NCBI RefSeq assembly: GCF_964340395.1
Contig: NC_135559.1
Span: 5,564,001-5,628,000, forward strand
DNA: 64,000 bases
Origin: Glandiceps talaboti
Lineage: Eukaryota; Hemichordata; Enteropneusta; Spengelidae
Direction: 5' to 3'
Each line of letters begins with the position of its first letter. Position 1 is the stretch's first letter. Position numbers and translations under genes: made by a program. This document shows, piece after piece, positions 1 through 13,631 of the stretch. The notes beneath the pieces are model-generated. The model saw only the letters and a list, made by a program, of their open reading frames with translations. It ran no database searches and was not told the DNA's origin.

Positions 1-835
1 AGCAGTTGACTTATGTCTTGTCCTGTCTTTACTTCACAAACTGCCTCTAACATGGCTATAAACGTGCTGACCATCAAGCAAGGAACTACTAGGGAGTGTA
101 GGTGGTAACGAGGTCTTTGAAAGACTAAGTACTTGTTGTCAGTTGCAATTTGATTGATGGTGGCAGAGAGTTCCAGGTAGGGATGGTCCTTGGTTTCAAT
201 GAGTATCGGTAACAGTCTTTACTTGTCTGGATTGTTCTGTAGTTTAAGCTGTGGTGCTGATTGGTCTGATATATGGTGTAGATGTTCCTAGGAGTGTCTA
301 GATGGGGAATTGTTCAAAATGCAATGACCCCCATTATTAGTATGCCATAGGGTGATAACATGTTTTTGAGGACAATGTACTAAATATTGCTCAGTTTTAA
401 GGGCAGTTTCCTAAGCAATGCTCTACAAGTGATGTTATACTAGTATTATCAGTTGGCATGACAACAAATGTTCTTAATCTCGTACTGATTAAAAGGGATT
501 GAAATATATTCATCTCGTTAACTTTCTATTAGCAAATGTTCTTAGTAGTTGCAACTATTGTCAGTGAGATCTTCACAATGCATGTTTGCAAATGAAGTTT
601 AATATAAATACATATAGAAGATACTTTCTTGCTAGCAAACTTGAACTTGTGAAATCATATTTTGTCAGCCCTCCCACCATCACTGCAAATATTTTCAAGA
701 AAACAAATTTGATTTGCATAATCTATTGCTTTCCCTACAGACCACCAGTTGGGAAACTGTCCTAAACAGGAATGGGAAAGTTTCTCATTCATTTGATGTG
801 AAAATTGTCATGTTGTCTTGTTTTGTTTTCTACAG
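1..835. other. Non-coding stretch, probably an UNC80 intron
   Basis: No exon with splice signals and a family match is visible here. Because the first recognised UNC80 exon opens directly at an acceptor at 835/836, this is most likely the preceding intron. I see no repeat structure worth naming. Confidence 0.5.
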
Positions 836-3534
836 GACCAATACACTTTAGAGCAAGTGTTCAGTGGGATGCCTGTATTCAACTGTCAAGAGAAAACTGA
901 AAATGTCTTGCTACACATATTACTACCTTTGTGTATCAGGGTAGGATGTGGACGTCCAGGTGCGTTTCTTCTTCACCATGGTGTCAGTAACTCCAATGTG
1001 GCAGACATGGACACAGAACAAGGTAGAGTGAGTCTTGCTACCCCAAACTGACTTTTCTATAATAGATTAGTGAGTTAGGTAATCCTACACATATCAGAAA
1101 GTCAGTTTAGGGTAGTCAAAACTTAACTTGCAAATCACCACCAAGATAGGTGGCCAATTTATGCAAATAGGAAATCTCAATGACCAATAAGTGGCATGCA
1201 CTTGCATGGTTATCATCCAATCACAAACAAGAACATGCTTGTCATGCCCCCAACCCAACCCAACCTTATGTCTGTGATTTGCATGTCTGCCTTGCCTGTG
1301 TCAAGTTTACATTGCAATGAGTTTTTTGTCTCGTTATGTAGATTTTTCCCTTGCCAGTTATGGCATATGGTATGCCAGTGTCTGTTGGATTGAAGACATC
1401 ATGTAGTGCGTGAGAAGATATTTTTATCTTCCTAGAGTTCCTATTTTTATATATCCCTGAGTATGTGAGTTATCAATATGTATGTTGGAGAGCACACTTG
1501 TATTTATATATCCCTGAGTATGCAAGTTGTCAACATGTATGTGGGAGAACACATTTAGTTTTGTGTATTTATTATAAATCAATATTAAAGTTTAACGGTC
1601 ACCCAATATGCAAAGTCCTGATGCAGCGATTTTGTTTGTTGGAAAACACCATGAGTTGTGTTGTGATGACAGTGTGCCCTCTAATGAATCGCATTATTGT
1701 GTTGAGGGTCAAAATGATGAAAATAGTCTAGAAGTATATTTGTGAGCTTGTCTACTATCTCGATCTCTCTCTGTATCTGCTGGAGAGAGAGAGAGATCAT
1801 AGACGAGCCCACATGTGTATGTCTGGACTAGATAAAAACTGCCTTTACTTGTGAGTCAACACATGTAAGAGATAGGAGAACACCAAATTTTGGTGTGTCA
1901 TAAGAAATTGATGCACGTCAGTTATGAATCAAATGGATTTGGAGGGCAGACAGGCAATGACTATGTTAACTCTTGCCCACCCCAATTACTGACCACCATG
2001 ATGAGCTTGGCTTATTTATAATATCCTAGGGAACAGTTTATTGGAGAGAAAAAAGGATTTTAGTAAGTGAAAGTTTTGCTTGAGTGTCCCTATTGGCCAT
2101 GCAGGCTTTCGTAGTATGGGACTCCAAATTTAGTGTCAGAATTGGACAACTGTGGCATTATAATTGTTTTAGCTGTTACAGTGTTAGCACCATTTTATGG
2201 ATCTCAATGTTTGACAACCACTACTCTGACATAATGGTATGGTCCATGGCATGGCTAGAATACAGAACCATTTAATAAACAAAAGAGTTTATATACAGAC
2301 ATTAACAGGGTGAAAACTAATTAGAACTTTTGGAAACCCTGTGAGTTGAAACCATCCAGTTTTTGTATATACTGTACTTACAGTATTATGTATTATGATA
2401 TTGAATAGCTAATAAGTTTTTGAATGAATGAGAGACTGAATAGAAGGTTATTAAGTATGTGATATTATAAATGACTTTAATAATCTTAGAGTAGTTAGCT
2501 ATTTCTAATTAGTCACTGTAATTTTCTCATCATAATACTTGTAAGAGAGTAACTATAGGCACTAGTCTTTGAAATGGAATGCAATCCTTTACAACTTAGT
2601 AATAACATTCATTCAGTCATCGGGGTGGATGTACTTGATTGTATGTTTCTCATGACCTCACAAATTAGATGTTTCTTCAACTTGATGAATTAATAAAGAA
2701 AATTGATGCCCTGTGCAGCAGGATTAGAAAAAATGATGACGAACCCACAAGTTCATATCTGAACAAAAATTATCGTTTATTGCTGAAACTTGGTGAATCA
2801 AATAAATGGTTCAAAGTTTCCTTGTGACTTTAATTCAATAATTGTTATTTCTAAGTCATTCAGACTGTTAAATTATGATTATGAAATGAAAGTATCACCA
2901 ACATGTACACATACACTTGCATTTTTTTAAACTTTCTTTTTAAATGAGAAACATAGAATTAAGTATGAGTGTCCTCAGTCCTTTAATTTCATTACCTCAT
3001 CTGACCAGATCGTTAACTGTTAACATACATTTGAATGTCCACATCTTCAACTTATGTAAATAGTGACAATTTCAATGTTTCAATAGTGTCCAGAGATAGT
3101 TGTTATAATGTAGAAAAGGGTCTATCTGTCTATCACTCTGGAGAGTGTCCAGAGATGGTTGTATAAAAGGGCTCCATCTGTCTGCCACTCTGGACAGTGT
3201 CCAGAGATTGATGTAAAAAGGGACTTCATCTGGACAATGTCCAGAGATGGATGTAGAAAGGGGCTCAATATGTCTGTCACTCTATATCCAGATTATAAAG
3301 CATTTCATGTAAAATGGATAGACCAAAACCTTCACCTTACTTCTTAAAAGTACTATTTGTGTCGAATCCAATGAATGCTGAGCAATTTGGAAGTGTAGTT
3401 TCTATGATATAATGTGATTCTCTGATGAAGAAATTTTGGCCTGAAAATGTATAGATTTGAACCCCTTATATAGAGTTATTTTGTTGGTAATGTTTTAACA
3501 ATTTTTAACAATTTACTCTTGACCATGTCATCAA

Positions 3535-3586
<52 letters not shown>

Positions 3587-6500
3587 CAAATACAACAGCA
3601 GTAACCAAACTTTTGGCTAATTAAGGTAGACATGAATTAAACCTATTGTTGCAACATGTTGATATAAGCTATTGAATGGACATTGGTTTAATTTTACTCA
3701 CAGTAGTGTGGTTTTAATATCTTGATTAAAGGGTGATAATATATCCCCAAGGCACTGCGATCATCTACTTGTGCAGTCTCTCACATAAAAACAACAATAG
3801 TTTTAGTTTGTGTCTATCTTTAAACTGAAAGCTTGATTTCCACAACAGTATGTGTATGATCTGCGGAATCTTTCTCCTAGGATCTGAACTTTGAAATATG
3901 TATTCAGTTTGTGGTTATTCAGAAATATTATGTAGGATGTGTTTGTATGTATATTTGACGATGTAACTTTTTGTGAGACATGGTATCAGATAATGTTCTT
4001 CTTTATTCTGTTTCCATACTATGTTTGATACTAATACAGATGTACCCAAGATCCGGCAACAGGATATTTCATTTGCCTTGACTGTCATTTTGTATGCTTT
4101 GCTACCACCTAAACCTCCACCAAGACAAGCAGTGCATGGTACTAAGCATACCTACCCATCAATAACAGATTTACCAAGTCATACAAGTTTGTCATTTCAT
4201 GAAACATCGGTTGTGTTACAGGATTCACTTTATGAAGCAGCTTTTCTCGGTAAGAATGCTTTTGTTGCTATGGCAAAAGTCATTTAGTCATTTAGTCATC
4301 CCTTTCCTTTAAAAGACGTTGAAAGAAATGCCACGTTTTTGCCAAGTGTATAATTATGATGTGTAACTCACAGTAAAATAGCATCTTGCAGTTACATCAA
4401 ACATCCATCAAGTATTGATTTGAAAGAGTACAGTTCTGTCGCTTCAAGATTTTGTAACTATTTAGAAACATTATGTTCTAAACTAACAATGGCTGAATCG
4501 AAAATTTCATGATGTATTTTTAAGCAAATGAATAACAACCTTAGATTGGTAAAAATTTGGTAAGATTTTCATTGAAGGAAATGACAATGTCATTAACAAA
4601 ATGTGAAGTGTCCAGAGCTTTTCTTTGTTTATTAGGATTAAAGATTATGGTGGTATGTTTTGAGAGGCAATTGATAAATGATTGGTTTAGAATTGCTAAT
4701 GCTGTCAAAGACATGGGAAGCAGAATGTTAGGTAGGTTCTACAGAATCCGGTATGTTTGTTCTTACTGTTGTTGTTGATTTCGATTACAATAACTTTCAT
4801 GTTCACTACAGTACTAGCATGCCCCAAAATCACATCTCATGATGGATAGAAAAGCACCTGATTATTATCTTTGTCTTTGATATGTTGGTGATAATAACTG
4901 TTTATTCTTGTTGTGTTCAGTTTGATAGTAGTACTGTTGGATGGACTTGATGAACTAGAAAACTTCCAAATAGGATGTCTTTGTACAGACAGTCACTTTT
5001 TGTGTATAACAATTATTAGGGCCATCAGTTTTAGGTAGAATGCACCAAGGGACCAATTTCCCTGAAAATCAAAGTTCTTCAATTCTCTTGTACCTGGTCC
5101 TTTTGAAATAATACAAGATATATCTGGGTTGTTAATCGTTTATTTTCCCATAGATTTAAACTGTAGTCAGCGGCCATATTTGATTCTAAAAATGGCTTGA
5201 TTTTAATGTCATTTTGACATCTTTTTCAAAAACTTGTATGGTGACCCTTAGTTTTCTTTTATCAATTTTAACTGAGAACAGGTTGAGGTTTACAAAGTAA
5301 CAGCAAAACTTTAAAGAGTTTATTTCCAAGGCACATTCTACATTAAGTACATTCTGAAAAACACCAGATGATATCACATTGATTGACATTATTGTATAAT
5401 TTCTAAAGTTAAGTGGTTTAAAAGGTTTGCAAATAGACAAAGAGTGATGTTCCATAAGTTCATCCTCAAAATGTTTTTATTTTTCCTCTGCAGGTGGACC
5501 AGCATTATGGAGTTTCTTAGACTTCTTGGTGACTTATCGACCACCACTGTATGTTATTCTTGAGCCATTTATTGGGAGCAAGGTATACCACACTATCATG
5601 TTCAGAGAGGAGTCATACTGACTATTGTATTAAAATCAAATAAAGTAAAAGTAAATTTATATCAGGTGTAGACAAAAGATTGTCAACGAGAAACCTTTGA
5701 CTGTCTGGATAGCAGCAACACATATCATTCACTTTGCAGAGAACTTAGTGAAAGTGAACTCAATTGATATGGTGAGTTATAGTTTAATATTAACAGAATA
5801 AATGATCGTGATGCGTGTCATAAAAATGAATAACCTGTTTTTGTTCTAGATGCTGAGGATGATTTGTGAAACAGATGCAGAGGCAGTGATACAGAGTCGA
5901 ATTGCTGAAAAACTACGTGGACATTACAGACCAATACCGAAATGCAAAGGCACTTTGCTTACAGAGCTGTGTTATGAACTCAAAGATCTCAAAGAAAATG
6001 CGTTTATGCCACGTGGTGAGAAAATAATCGTTTTTCAGAGATTTTAATAGTTTCTGTCAAATGTATATAATTTAAACAAGTAATGTAAAAGTGTAAGAAA
6101 TATGATATTGCTGGCGGTATTTTGATACAATTTAATCATTTTGAATCAAATTTTTCCAGAAAACTTAAAACCAAAAAATGTATGTATTTTTATTACCGTT
6201 TGGTAATACTGTGCTATGTTATTATCTCAATATTTTAGTCAAAAGCAATCCATTGAGCATTTAAGTTTCATTGCATTTCAGATAGTATATCATCAAACTG
6301 TTGAACATGTACACCATTATTAGCCTACATATGAAAAGAAAACCCCATACAAACTTGTCATTTTTTTGAGAATGATGATGAGGTACCATAACTTTAAGGT
6401 TATTCACCCCTGTCTCAATTTCAGATCATGTACGCTTTGCCAATGAAACAACTGGTGTTCGCTCAGCTCATTTTGCTACTGATGGTACTGTAGAAGTTGC

Positions 6501-8760
6501 AGTTGTTGGTTCACCTAAGCATAACAGGACTGGATCTTTTGTGAGCAGGTTAACCAGGAAAGGTATGCTAAATATTGTGAAGGTGCAGTGAAATAAGAAG
6601 CCATATAAATTCATGATGTTATGGATGTTATCATTTTGACATGCTTCAAAATTTCATTCATTTGACCATACAGAAGCAATTTCTATACTGCATCCTGCAT
6701 ATTACTTGATGTGTTGAAAATTTATTTAATTTTAGTTTATACGTAATATTTTCCATAAGCCTGAACATTTCACTCCTCCTCTCATCTAGCTTACAAACTC
6801 TCACTTTCACAGACATATCAGAGATGTTTAAAACATTCTGACAGCAACTGTCAAGGGATGTATGTCATCACCAGATCATTAAAGTAAGGGCAGCACAGGA
6901 AATTGTCAGAATGTTTGCAACTTCTCAGTCAAATAGAACTGCAGTTACTTGGACATCCAATGATATTAAGACTAACTAATTGCTATGCATAATTTTCCCA
7001 TTTAGGCTCCTTTATTGACATTAGCAAGCACATGTTCAAAACCTCAGTCTAGTTCAGCTGGGTATGGAGAACATTGTCAATTTTGCCTCTGCCTACTGAA
7101 TGTGATGATAGTAAGGCCCAGTTTAGGATTAAAATTGAGACAATGTGAAAAACAGCTGTCTGACAGAGTTATAAAAAAAAGTTGGTCCAGAGTGAAAGAA
7201 TTATCGTATGTAATCCATAAAGCTCAATTGGTGAAATAACACAAATGCGAGAACCCAAGATTGAATCCTTGGACTTCAAGTGGAATAAACACTTAACATC
7301 TGAAATCACAACCAGTTTGAATATTAAAATGTTCCATATACATAACAAAAGTCTTAGAGTTAATTTAGCAGACATTGGTGACCTTTGATCAAAATTCAGG
7401 TTATCACTATCAATACACATTTTTGAACAAAAAAATCAAATCTTTTGAATTGAAGGTTAGCTATAGATGATTCTGAAATTATTTGAAAAGTTCTATATTT
7501 TTTTAAAATTCATATCAAAACTTTCATAATCATATACTTAACAATTAGACATAAAAAAAACATATTGATTTTATAATTCAGCAACTTCTACTTCAAAAAG
7601 CTCTTTTATCAATAATCAATATATTTCTAAATTGCAGCAACAATTACTTCTAGGAGAAGTTCAAGTCGTAGTCATAGCCATGATGAAGAAGACCAATCAC
7701 AACATTCTTCACCACAGTTGCAACCACAGCAACAGGTGCAGCAACAGGTAGAACAGCAACTACAGTTACAACAACAACTGCAGCAACAGACTATACCAGC
7801 TGCCGGTTCAGAGATACATAGAGCAAATAGTAGTTATGGTCGTCGCAGCATCATTCGCAGAACTGACCAGCCTGTAGAGGGAGAAAAGTCTGCATTTCAG
7901 ACGAGACGGTTGACAAGGAAACATAATGTTACTAAGAGAATGAGCAGGAGAGTTGTTACAAAAACAGAACAGAAGGATAAACACCCTGTCCAGCAAGAGG
8001 AGCAGCAACAACAACCACCACAAGCACAAGTTGCACCACAACAACCACCTCAGCCATCTGAAGTTGTTGCTGCATTGCAGCTATCCTTAAGTAGACAGCC
8101 AAGCCAGAAAAGTACAGTTGAAGAAACTATAGCAGGTTCTCAAATATATTCTACATTACGTTGTCAGGTTATACATGGAGACAGCTTGTTTATTCATAGG
8201 CTACAAATTTGCTCACGGTTGTTCCATTTTGTCAAATTTAAATAGAAGTTGTCCAGATGAAGTGCATTTATTAATTGAGTTCAACAATGGCTTAAAATCT
8301 TTGGTTACTTTCACATCTCAGCACTATAATGCTGTTCTACCAGTGTGATTTGTTATCTTCTTTTCTTTAACATGTGAACACACAAGTTTCCTTAACCATT
8401 TACTGACGCTTGATTCGATTGATTTATTTTATATTCACAGAGGCACCAGATGGAGATGATGGAGATGGAGACAGAGTAACTCTTCCCAGTCAGGGTGCCG
8501 TGGCAATGAGTCACATAAAAGTACCATGTGAAGATGCTGGAGATAAATCTGACACGGAATCAGTAGAGGGTGCTAATGAACAAAGTCATTTACTAGGATC
8601 AGATTGTGATAGAAGGGGTAGAACTGATTCTGATGGCATGGATGATCTTTATGAATCCAAAGAAACAATGCGGCTCCTTGGTACAGCTGAGATTGATCCA
8701 CACACATTAAGAATCAGAATGTCAGACCTACGTGATGAGATGAAAGATACTGTAGTTTAA
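836..8760 (+). CDS. UNC80: UNC80 homologue, C-terminal nine coding exons (partial gene)
   Basis: UNC80 is the large scaffold that links the NALCN sodium-leak channel to UNC79 and signalling proteins at the neuronal plasma membrane. Coding exons by splice signal and phase: 836-1022, 4040-4249, 4636-4731, 5494-5582, 5679-5771, 5850-6015, 6425-6562, 7638-8135 and 8441-8760 (stop TAA). They join without a phase conflict into 599 codons, and the 5' part of the gene lies upstream of the window. Family signatures are helical-repeat segments such as FALTVILYALLPP, FLDFLVTYRPPLYVIL and the RIAEKLRGHYRPIPKCKGTL block. They are followed by a low-complexity Gln-rich and basic tail (exon 8) and an acidic last exon ending DTVV. 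The donor of the first exon is uncertain: GTAGAG at 1023 fits the next exon's phase, while the stronger GTGAGT at 1028 does not. The exon 8 donor (GTTCTC at 8136) is weak but is the only one visible that keeps exon 9 open. The family assignment rests on remembered similarity to vertebrate UNC80 and is fairly secure; UNC79 was considered and does not fit. Confidence 0.85.
1446..1556. repeat. ~55-bp tandem duplication in UNC80 intron
   Basis: Two adjacent diverged copies share a core TATATATCCCTGAGTATG and a GTATGTKGGAGARCACA end. It is intronic and has no coding meaning. Confidence 0.7.
1745..1809. repeat. Imperfect hairpin, about 24-bp stem
   Basis: A left arm of pyrimidine-rich GATCTCTCTC type pairs with a right arm GAGAGAGAGATC type. 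Flanking TCTA and AGACGAGC bases extend the stem. It lies inside the UNC80 intron, and the simple sequence could by itself explain it. Confidence 0.6.
3088..3285. repeat. ~50-55-bp minisatellite, about four units
   Basis: Degenerate units are built on GTGTCCAGAGATGG, then TGTA and AAAGGG, then TCTGTCTGYCACTCTGGA. It lies in the long UNC80 intron between exons at 1022 and 4040. Confidence 0.75.
3535..3586. repeat. (TGT)n microsatellite
   Basis: About 17 uninterrupted TGT/GTT units in the UNC80 intron. Confidence 0.95.
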
Positions 8761-8929
8761 ACCATGTTGTTGCTTTTGTTATTGTTTTTTTCAGTGATAA
8801 ACATGCAATGAGCAGTCGTAATTTCAATGTTGTTAGCTATTTAACAGCGATACGCATGTTAAAATGATTATCTTGTACATATGTTACCAACTGATCAATT
8901 CTGTTTAGCAATAGCATGTAATAACCACC
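8761..8929. other. UNC80 3' flank / likely 3' UTR
   Basis: AT-rich non-coding sequence follows the stop codon. No AATAAA lies close by. The first candidate I see on the + strand is after the minisatellite (about 10048), so the array at 8930-10012 may be transcribed as 3' UTR. That is inference. Confidence 0.4.
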
Positions 8930-10012
8930 CACATGCACAGATTTTATCATGTGATAATCAGTCACTTATAAAAAGTGCTCTCATATATGATAAATAGTGA
9001 TAACCATGTGATAACCAGTCACATAGAAAAATGTCATCATAATGATAATCACAGTCACTTGTAAAGGTGATTTCATGTGGTAAATATGGTTAACATGTAA
9101 TAACCATGTCACATATCATGTGATAAATACTGATAACTACCGGGGCTATGTGATAACCATTCACAAGTAAAATGTCATCATGTGATAATCATTCATTTCT
9201 ATAAGTGTTCTCATGTGATAAACACTGGTAGCAATGTGATAATCTGTGATGTGAAAATCTTATTTGTGATTATCAGTCATTTGTATAATTGTTACCTTTT
9301 GATAAATACTGATAGCTATGAGATAACCAATCACATGTGAAAATGTTATCATGAGATAAACATTGATAAAATATGATAATCTATTATGTATAAATGTTAC
9401 CAGATCATAACGATTAATAGCCATCTGATAATCAGTCACTTGTGGCAGTGATAACCATAATAAGCTATTTATACACGTTATGTCATGTCATAATCATGTG
9501 ATAAAAAGCTATTTGTACACATTTCATAATCATGTGATAATAAGCTATTTGTACAAATGCTTTGTTATAATCGTGTGATAACAAGCTATTTGTACAAATG
9601 CTGTTATAATAGTGATAATAAGCTATTTGTATACATCATAATCATGTGATAATAAGCTATTTGTACATGTTATGCCATAATCATGTGATAATAAGCTATT
9701 TGTACACATGATATGTCATAATCATGTGATAATAAGCTATTTGTACAAATGCTTTGTTATAATCGTGTGATAACAAGCTATTTGTACAAATGCTGTTATA
9801 ATAGTGATAATAAGCTATTTGTATACATCATAATCATGTGATAATAAGCTATTTGTACATGTTATGCCATAATCATGTGATAATAAGCTATTTGTACACA
9901 TGATATGTCATAATCATGTGATAATAAGCTATTTGTACACGTTATATCACAATCATGTGATGATAAGCTATTTGTACACATGATATGTCATAATCATGTG
10001 ATAAGCTAGTGC
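8930..10012. repeat. Minisatellite 3' of UNC80 (~40-60-bp units, with a ~190-bp duplicated block)
   Basis: The first half (8930-9430) holds degenerate ~60-bp units with ATGTGATAA and CAGTCAC motifs. The second half (about 9440-10012) is a much more regular ~40-bp array built on GTGATAATAAGCTATTTGTAC. A block of about 190 bp near 9548-9730 is repeated almost exactly near 9739-9920, a sign of recent slippage or unequal exchange. Confidence 0.9.
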
Positions 10013-11427
10013 CATATTTTATCAGATAGTTTTGAACAAGAATTACGAAATAAATGCATTTGAAGACGTGTGAAGAGAATCAAAGTTGAGTATTTCAAAG
10101 TAGAATTTGTGCATGTCTCAGGTACGACAAAGCACACATACTTTCAAAGTGAACTGTAATTATTATCTCTAACCAGTGAGCATTATGTAAAGAGAATTTA
10201 CTATATATAGTTTAAATAAAATGTCATTAAATATACACATCAGGATTGCAAACATTAGTGACGTAATCCCTATTTGACAGTCAGTCAACAACTACTAATG
10301 AAGGTATGGTCAAAGAATCGGAACTAATTGGTCTGCATATTGAATTAACTTGAGATAAACAATTTACAGAATATTTGACATATTTATTGTATGTATGAAA
10401 GTACCTTTCTATTTATTCTGTATATATTTATTGTTAGTATTTATTCAACTGTAGTATTACTGAAATTCTGAACTTTAAATCAGAAAACATAATATCATAT
10501 ATTCATAGTATTTTTTCAATCTCAATCAATTTTTCTGCTTACATACACAAACTGATTTAGCATCAGCTATAGTCTAGTCATAGAAACAATTATCACCAAG
10601 TAGACCTTACTTTGTGATTTAATAGGCCATGAGAAATGAATAGAGTAGCCGCATCATACACATGACTTTGCTAATTTGTATCAGGATATCATTCCATAAT
10701 ATGTGCAGCACTGCTATGTGTTCAATGTTGTGTCCAAGTTTAACCTTTAGTCCCACCAGCTTTTCAAACTAAGATAAACAAGTTGTCTAAATTACAAACA
10801 AATTCCAGTTCTTTTTGGCACTTTTGTGTACACCTCAATCATAGTACCGGTAATGAATCTTTCTTTAGAAGAAATCCAACTTTAGTTGAGTAATATCAGT
10901 AAATATGTTACATTATTGCATTTACAAAGCTTGTTCTCAAAGTTGAGCCTTCATATCTGTCGTCACATCTGGTCGTGAAGAAGCCAATACAAATAACATT
11001 CAAATTTGAAATGTATGTGTTCAGTTACACTTAATGGTTTTTTTTACTGTTAATGTTTTCCAACACAAATCTTGAGCATGACAAAATGAAACTCACAATT
11101 CTTGTGTTATACTGCTGTCACAAACCGTGAGTAAGATAACCTGCACAATTTGTGTGTTGTATTATTGTTACTAGTCAGTAATATTATTATTTGACAAAAA
11201 TAGTAGTATTTCAGAATTGCACAGAATATTTAGGATGTTAATATTTTATTACAAAATGACTAGTGGACTTTACCGTTTATTGAAAACTCATGGATATATT
11301 AGAGTGTGAGCTGTAATGCTAATATTCCGATGCCAACAATGAAATACCTGGGCCTCCAAGTTGTTATTTGAAGATTTTGTCATGTTACATGATACTAATC
11401 ACAGTGTGAATTTGATACACTTTGCCA

Positions 11428-11600
11428 AAATGTATTTACTTTTTCTACCTTTTCTGGCAGAATGTTTGCAAATTATTATGTGTATTTTCTAGAATGCATT
11501 TACTTTTTGTCATTTCTTGCACAATGTTATGTGTATTTTATAGAATCTATTTACTTTTTCTGTCTTTTCTAGCACATTGTTTGCAAGATTTACATCTACT
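11428..11600. repeat. ~60-bp tandem repeat, three units
   Basis: Three degenerate copies contain ATTTACTTTTT, a T/C-rich stretch, GGCAGAATGTT-like or GCACAATGTT-like sequence and TGTGTATTTTMTAGAAT. A 76-codon open frame across them is a by-product. Confidence 0.7.
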
Positions 11601-12562
11601 TCATAGTCAGACACTTCATCCTTCATGGACATCTGTTAAATTACTCTTTTGAAAGTTGTAAGAGGACTATTTTTAGATGAACTGTTAAATGTCTTGAGCA
11701 CAGACATATGTGTCTGTCACCTTTTAAGAAAACTTGTGATATTCAAGATGCTTTGATACTGCTAAATATTCATTTTTCAGATTCCATCTGAGACTGTTCC
11801 ATTAGGATGGCATGGCAGCTATAAATGAATCCTGAGTGAGAATTTTTCACATTTGATATATTATTTAAATCTACAAAATTCTAAATTTATTGTTTCATAA
11901 ACTGTTAAGACTAAGAGTTTTTTCTCCATCATATTTTTGCTGTGCATGTGCTATATTTGTTAGAAAAGCAAGGCTAGACTTTGGACGATTAGCAGATAAG
12001 ATTTGTAAGTTTTCACTCTTGTATTCCCAAATGAGATACAATAGACCTGGGCATGTGAAGACTGTCTATTTGCTTCACTGACTTATGACATGCTTGGTTT
12101 TGACTACTTGATCTTTATGAAGTACAGCAGTTTGTTGTAGAATGTATATAACATATCTGAAATATTTTGAACTAGGGTAAACTTTGACAAGCATGTAAAC
12201 CAAATCACAATTGTCAAAAGTTTTTGTGGTGCTAGTTATTACAAATTTAAGAATAATGATTTTGTGGTATTTGTATTTTCGCTAGTACCACTCAATAGCA
12301 GTGAGTGATGAAGTCCCGTTGTCATATCAATTATAGACAAATTTCACTGCAGGCAACAGGAATATTTTGATTTAAGTGAATATTTGTCTAAAGTACACCT
12401 TAATTTGCTCATGCTTTAACCATAGTTTCCATGAGCTAATAATATGATGTGTTAGGCCCAATTCAAACTGTGTGATGCAGTTGTGTACTCATTACATTAT
12501 CAAAAGATTATACCATTCTCATATGAGTGCAAGTGTGGCATACTCAGGATATGTGTATGTGT

Positions 12563-12637
12563 GCTTGCAGTGTTCTCTGCAGCAGTACTTTCATGAGCAT
12601 AGTGAATGAAAGTGCAGCAGAAAAAAACACTGCAAGC
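12563..12637. repeat. Foldback hairpin, ~30-bp imperfect stem
   Basis: A left arm GCTTGCAGTGTT...CTTTCAT pairs with a right arm ATGAAAG...AACACTGCAAGC around an 11-base loop. It is possibly the core of a small degenerate inverted-repeat element. Confidence 0.6.
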
Positions 12638-13631
12638 ATGAGTGGGGTTCTGTTATTATTAGATATACTTATCCAGACAGCAAATTGCCATAAAAATTAT
12701 ACTGTGAGATCACATGCTTTCGTGTACAATGTGACTGTAACCACATTTGCATATCATTTGCATGCAGGTATGCAATAATGTTTTTGGTATTGCACTGCAA
12801 TGTAAATATTACTAGTGTACGGCACTTAGTGCAAGTATCTGGTACATATACTGACATTAAACTATATTAGTCTTGTAATCATTTTTGAAATTTCAAAATT
12901 ATATCTTTAGATGAATACATAAATCCATATTTGAAGCTACTGTAATCTGGGTGGCATCTAGTTACTCATCATACCAAAATCATATTTATCAGAACAATTC
13001 AAATCTTGGTGTGAGTCATATGCACTCTCTTCCAGTCTTCTAAGTTTGCCAAAGTTGATTTGTCTTCAAAAACAGAATAGGAACAAAGTCAGTTAAAAAA
13101 AGAAGTAACATTACTACAAACAGTGATGTAGAAAGTATTAAATTCATAGCCGTCCTCACAAGACCCAGACTTCTTTTAAACATGATTTCATACCAGGAAT
13201 TGTGATATGTAGTTGCTAAGTATTCGGTCAACAGGGTTAGAGCTAATTAGATTCAAACCTAATTGCAGTATGCAGTCATTAACAAATCTCATTCATCCTA
13301 AGGTCCCCTCAACTGTAATGTAATAAATTTCTCTTCCCTAGTGACTAGTGATTTTAAAAAAGCAAGCCTCTGCCAATTCTCTGTACAGCATTTTACCTCC
13401 TGCTTGAGCAAGAAGGTCAACTTTATTGTTATGCACACCTGTAATAATGCACGTGTAGTGCATTGAACGGAAGTCATGGTATCAACCATGAAATCATTTG
13501 ACATTTATATGTGATTACATACCTCTATTTCAGGTATAGAGGGTTTGGTTTCATGTAGCAAGCAATGACAGCTTTCTGTAATTACTGATAAAGACAGATT
13601 CAATTCAGAGCTTAATCATTGTGACATTTGT

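Larger units (their letters stand above)
10013..13631. other. Intergenic region without recognisable genes
   Basis: AT-rich. Open frames here are short and lack splice signals or family similarity. Small repeats at 11428-11600 and 12563-12637 are listed separately. Confidence 0.6.
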
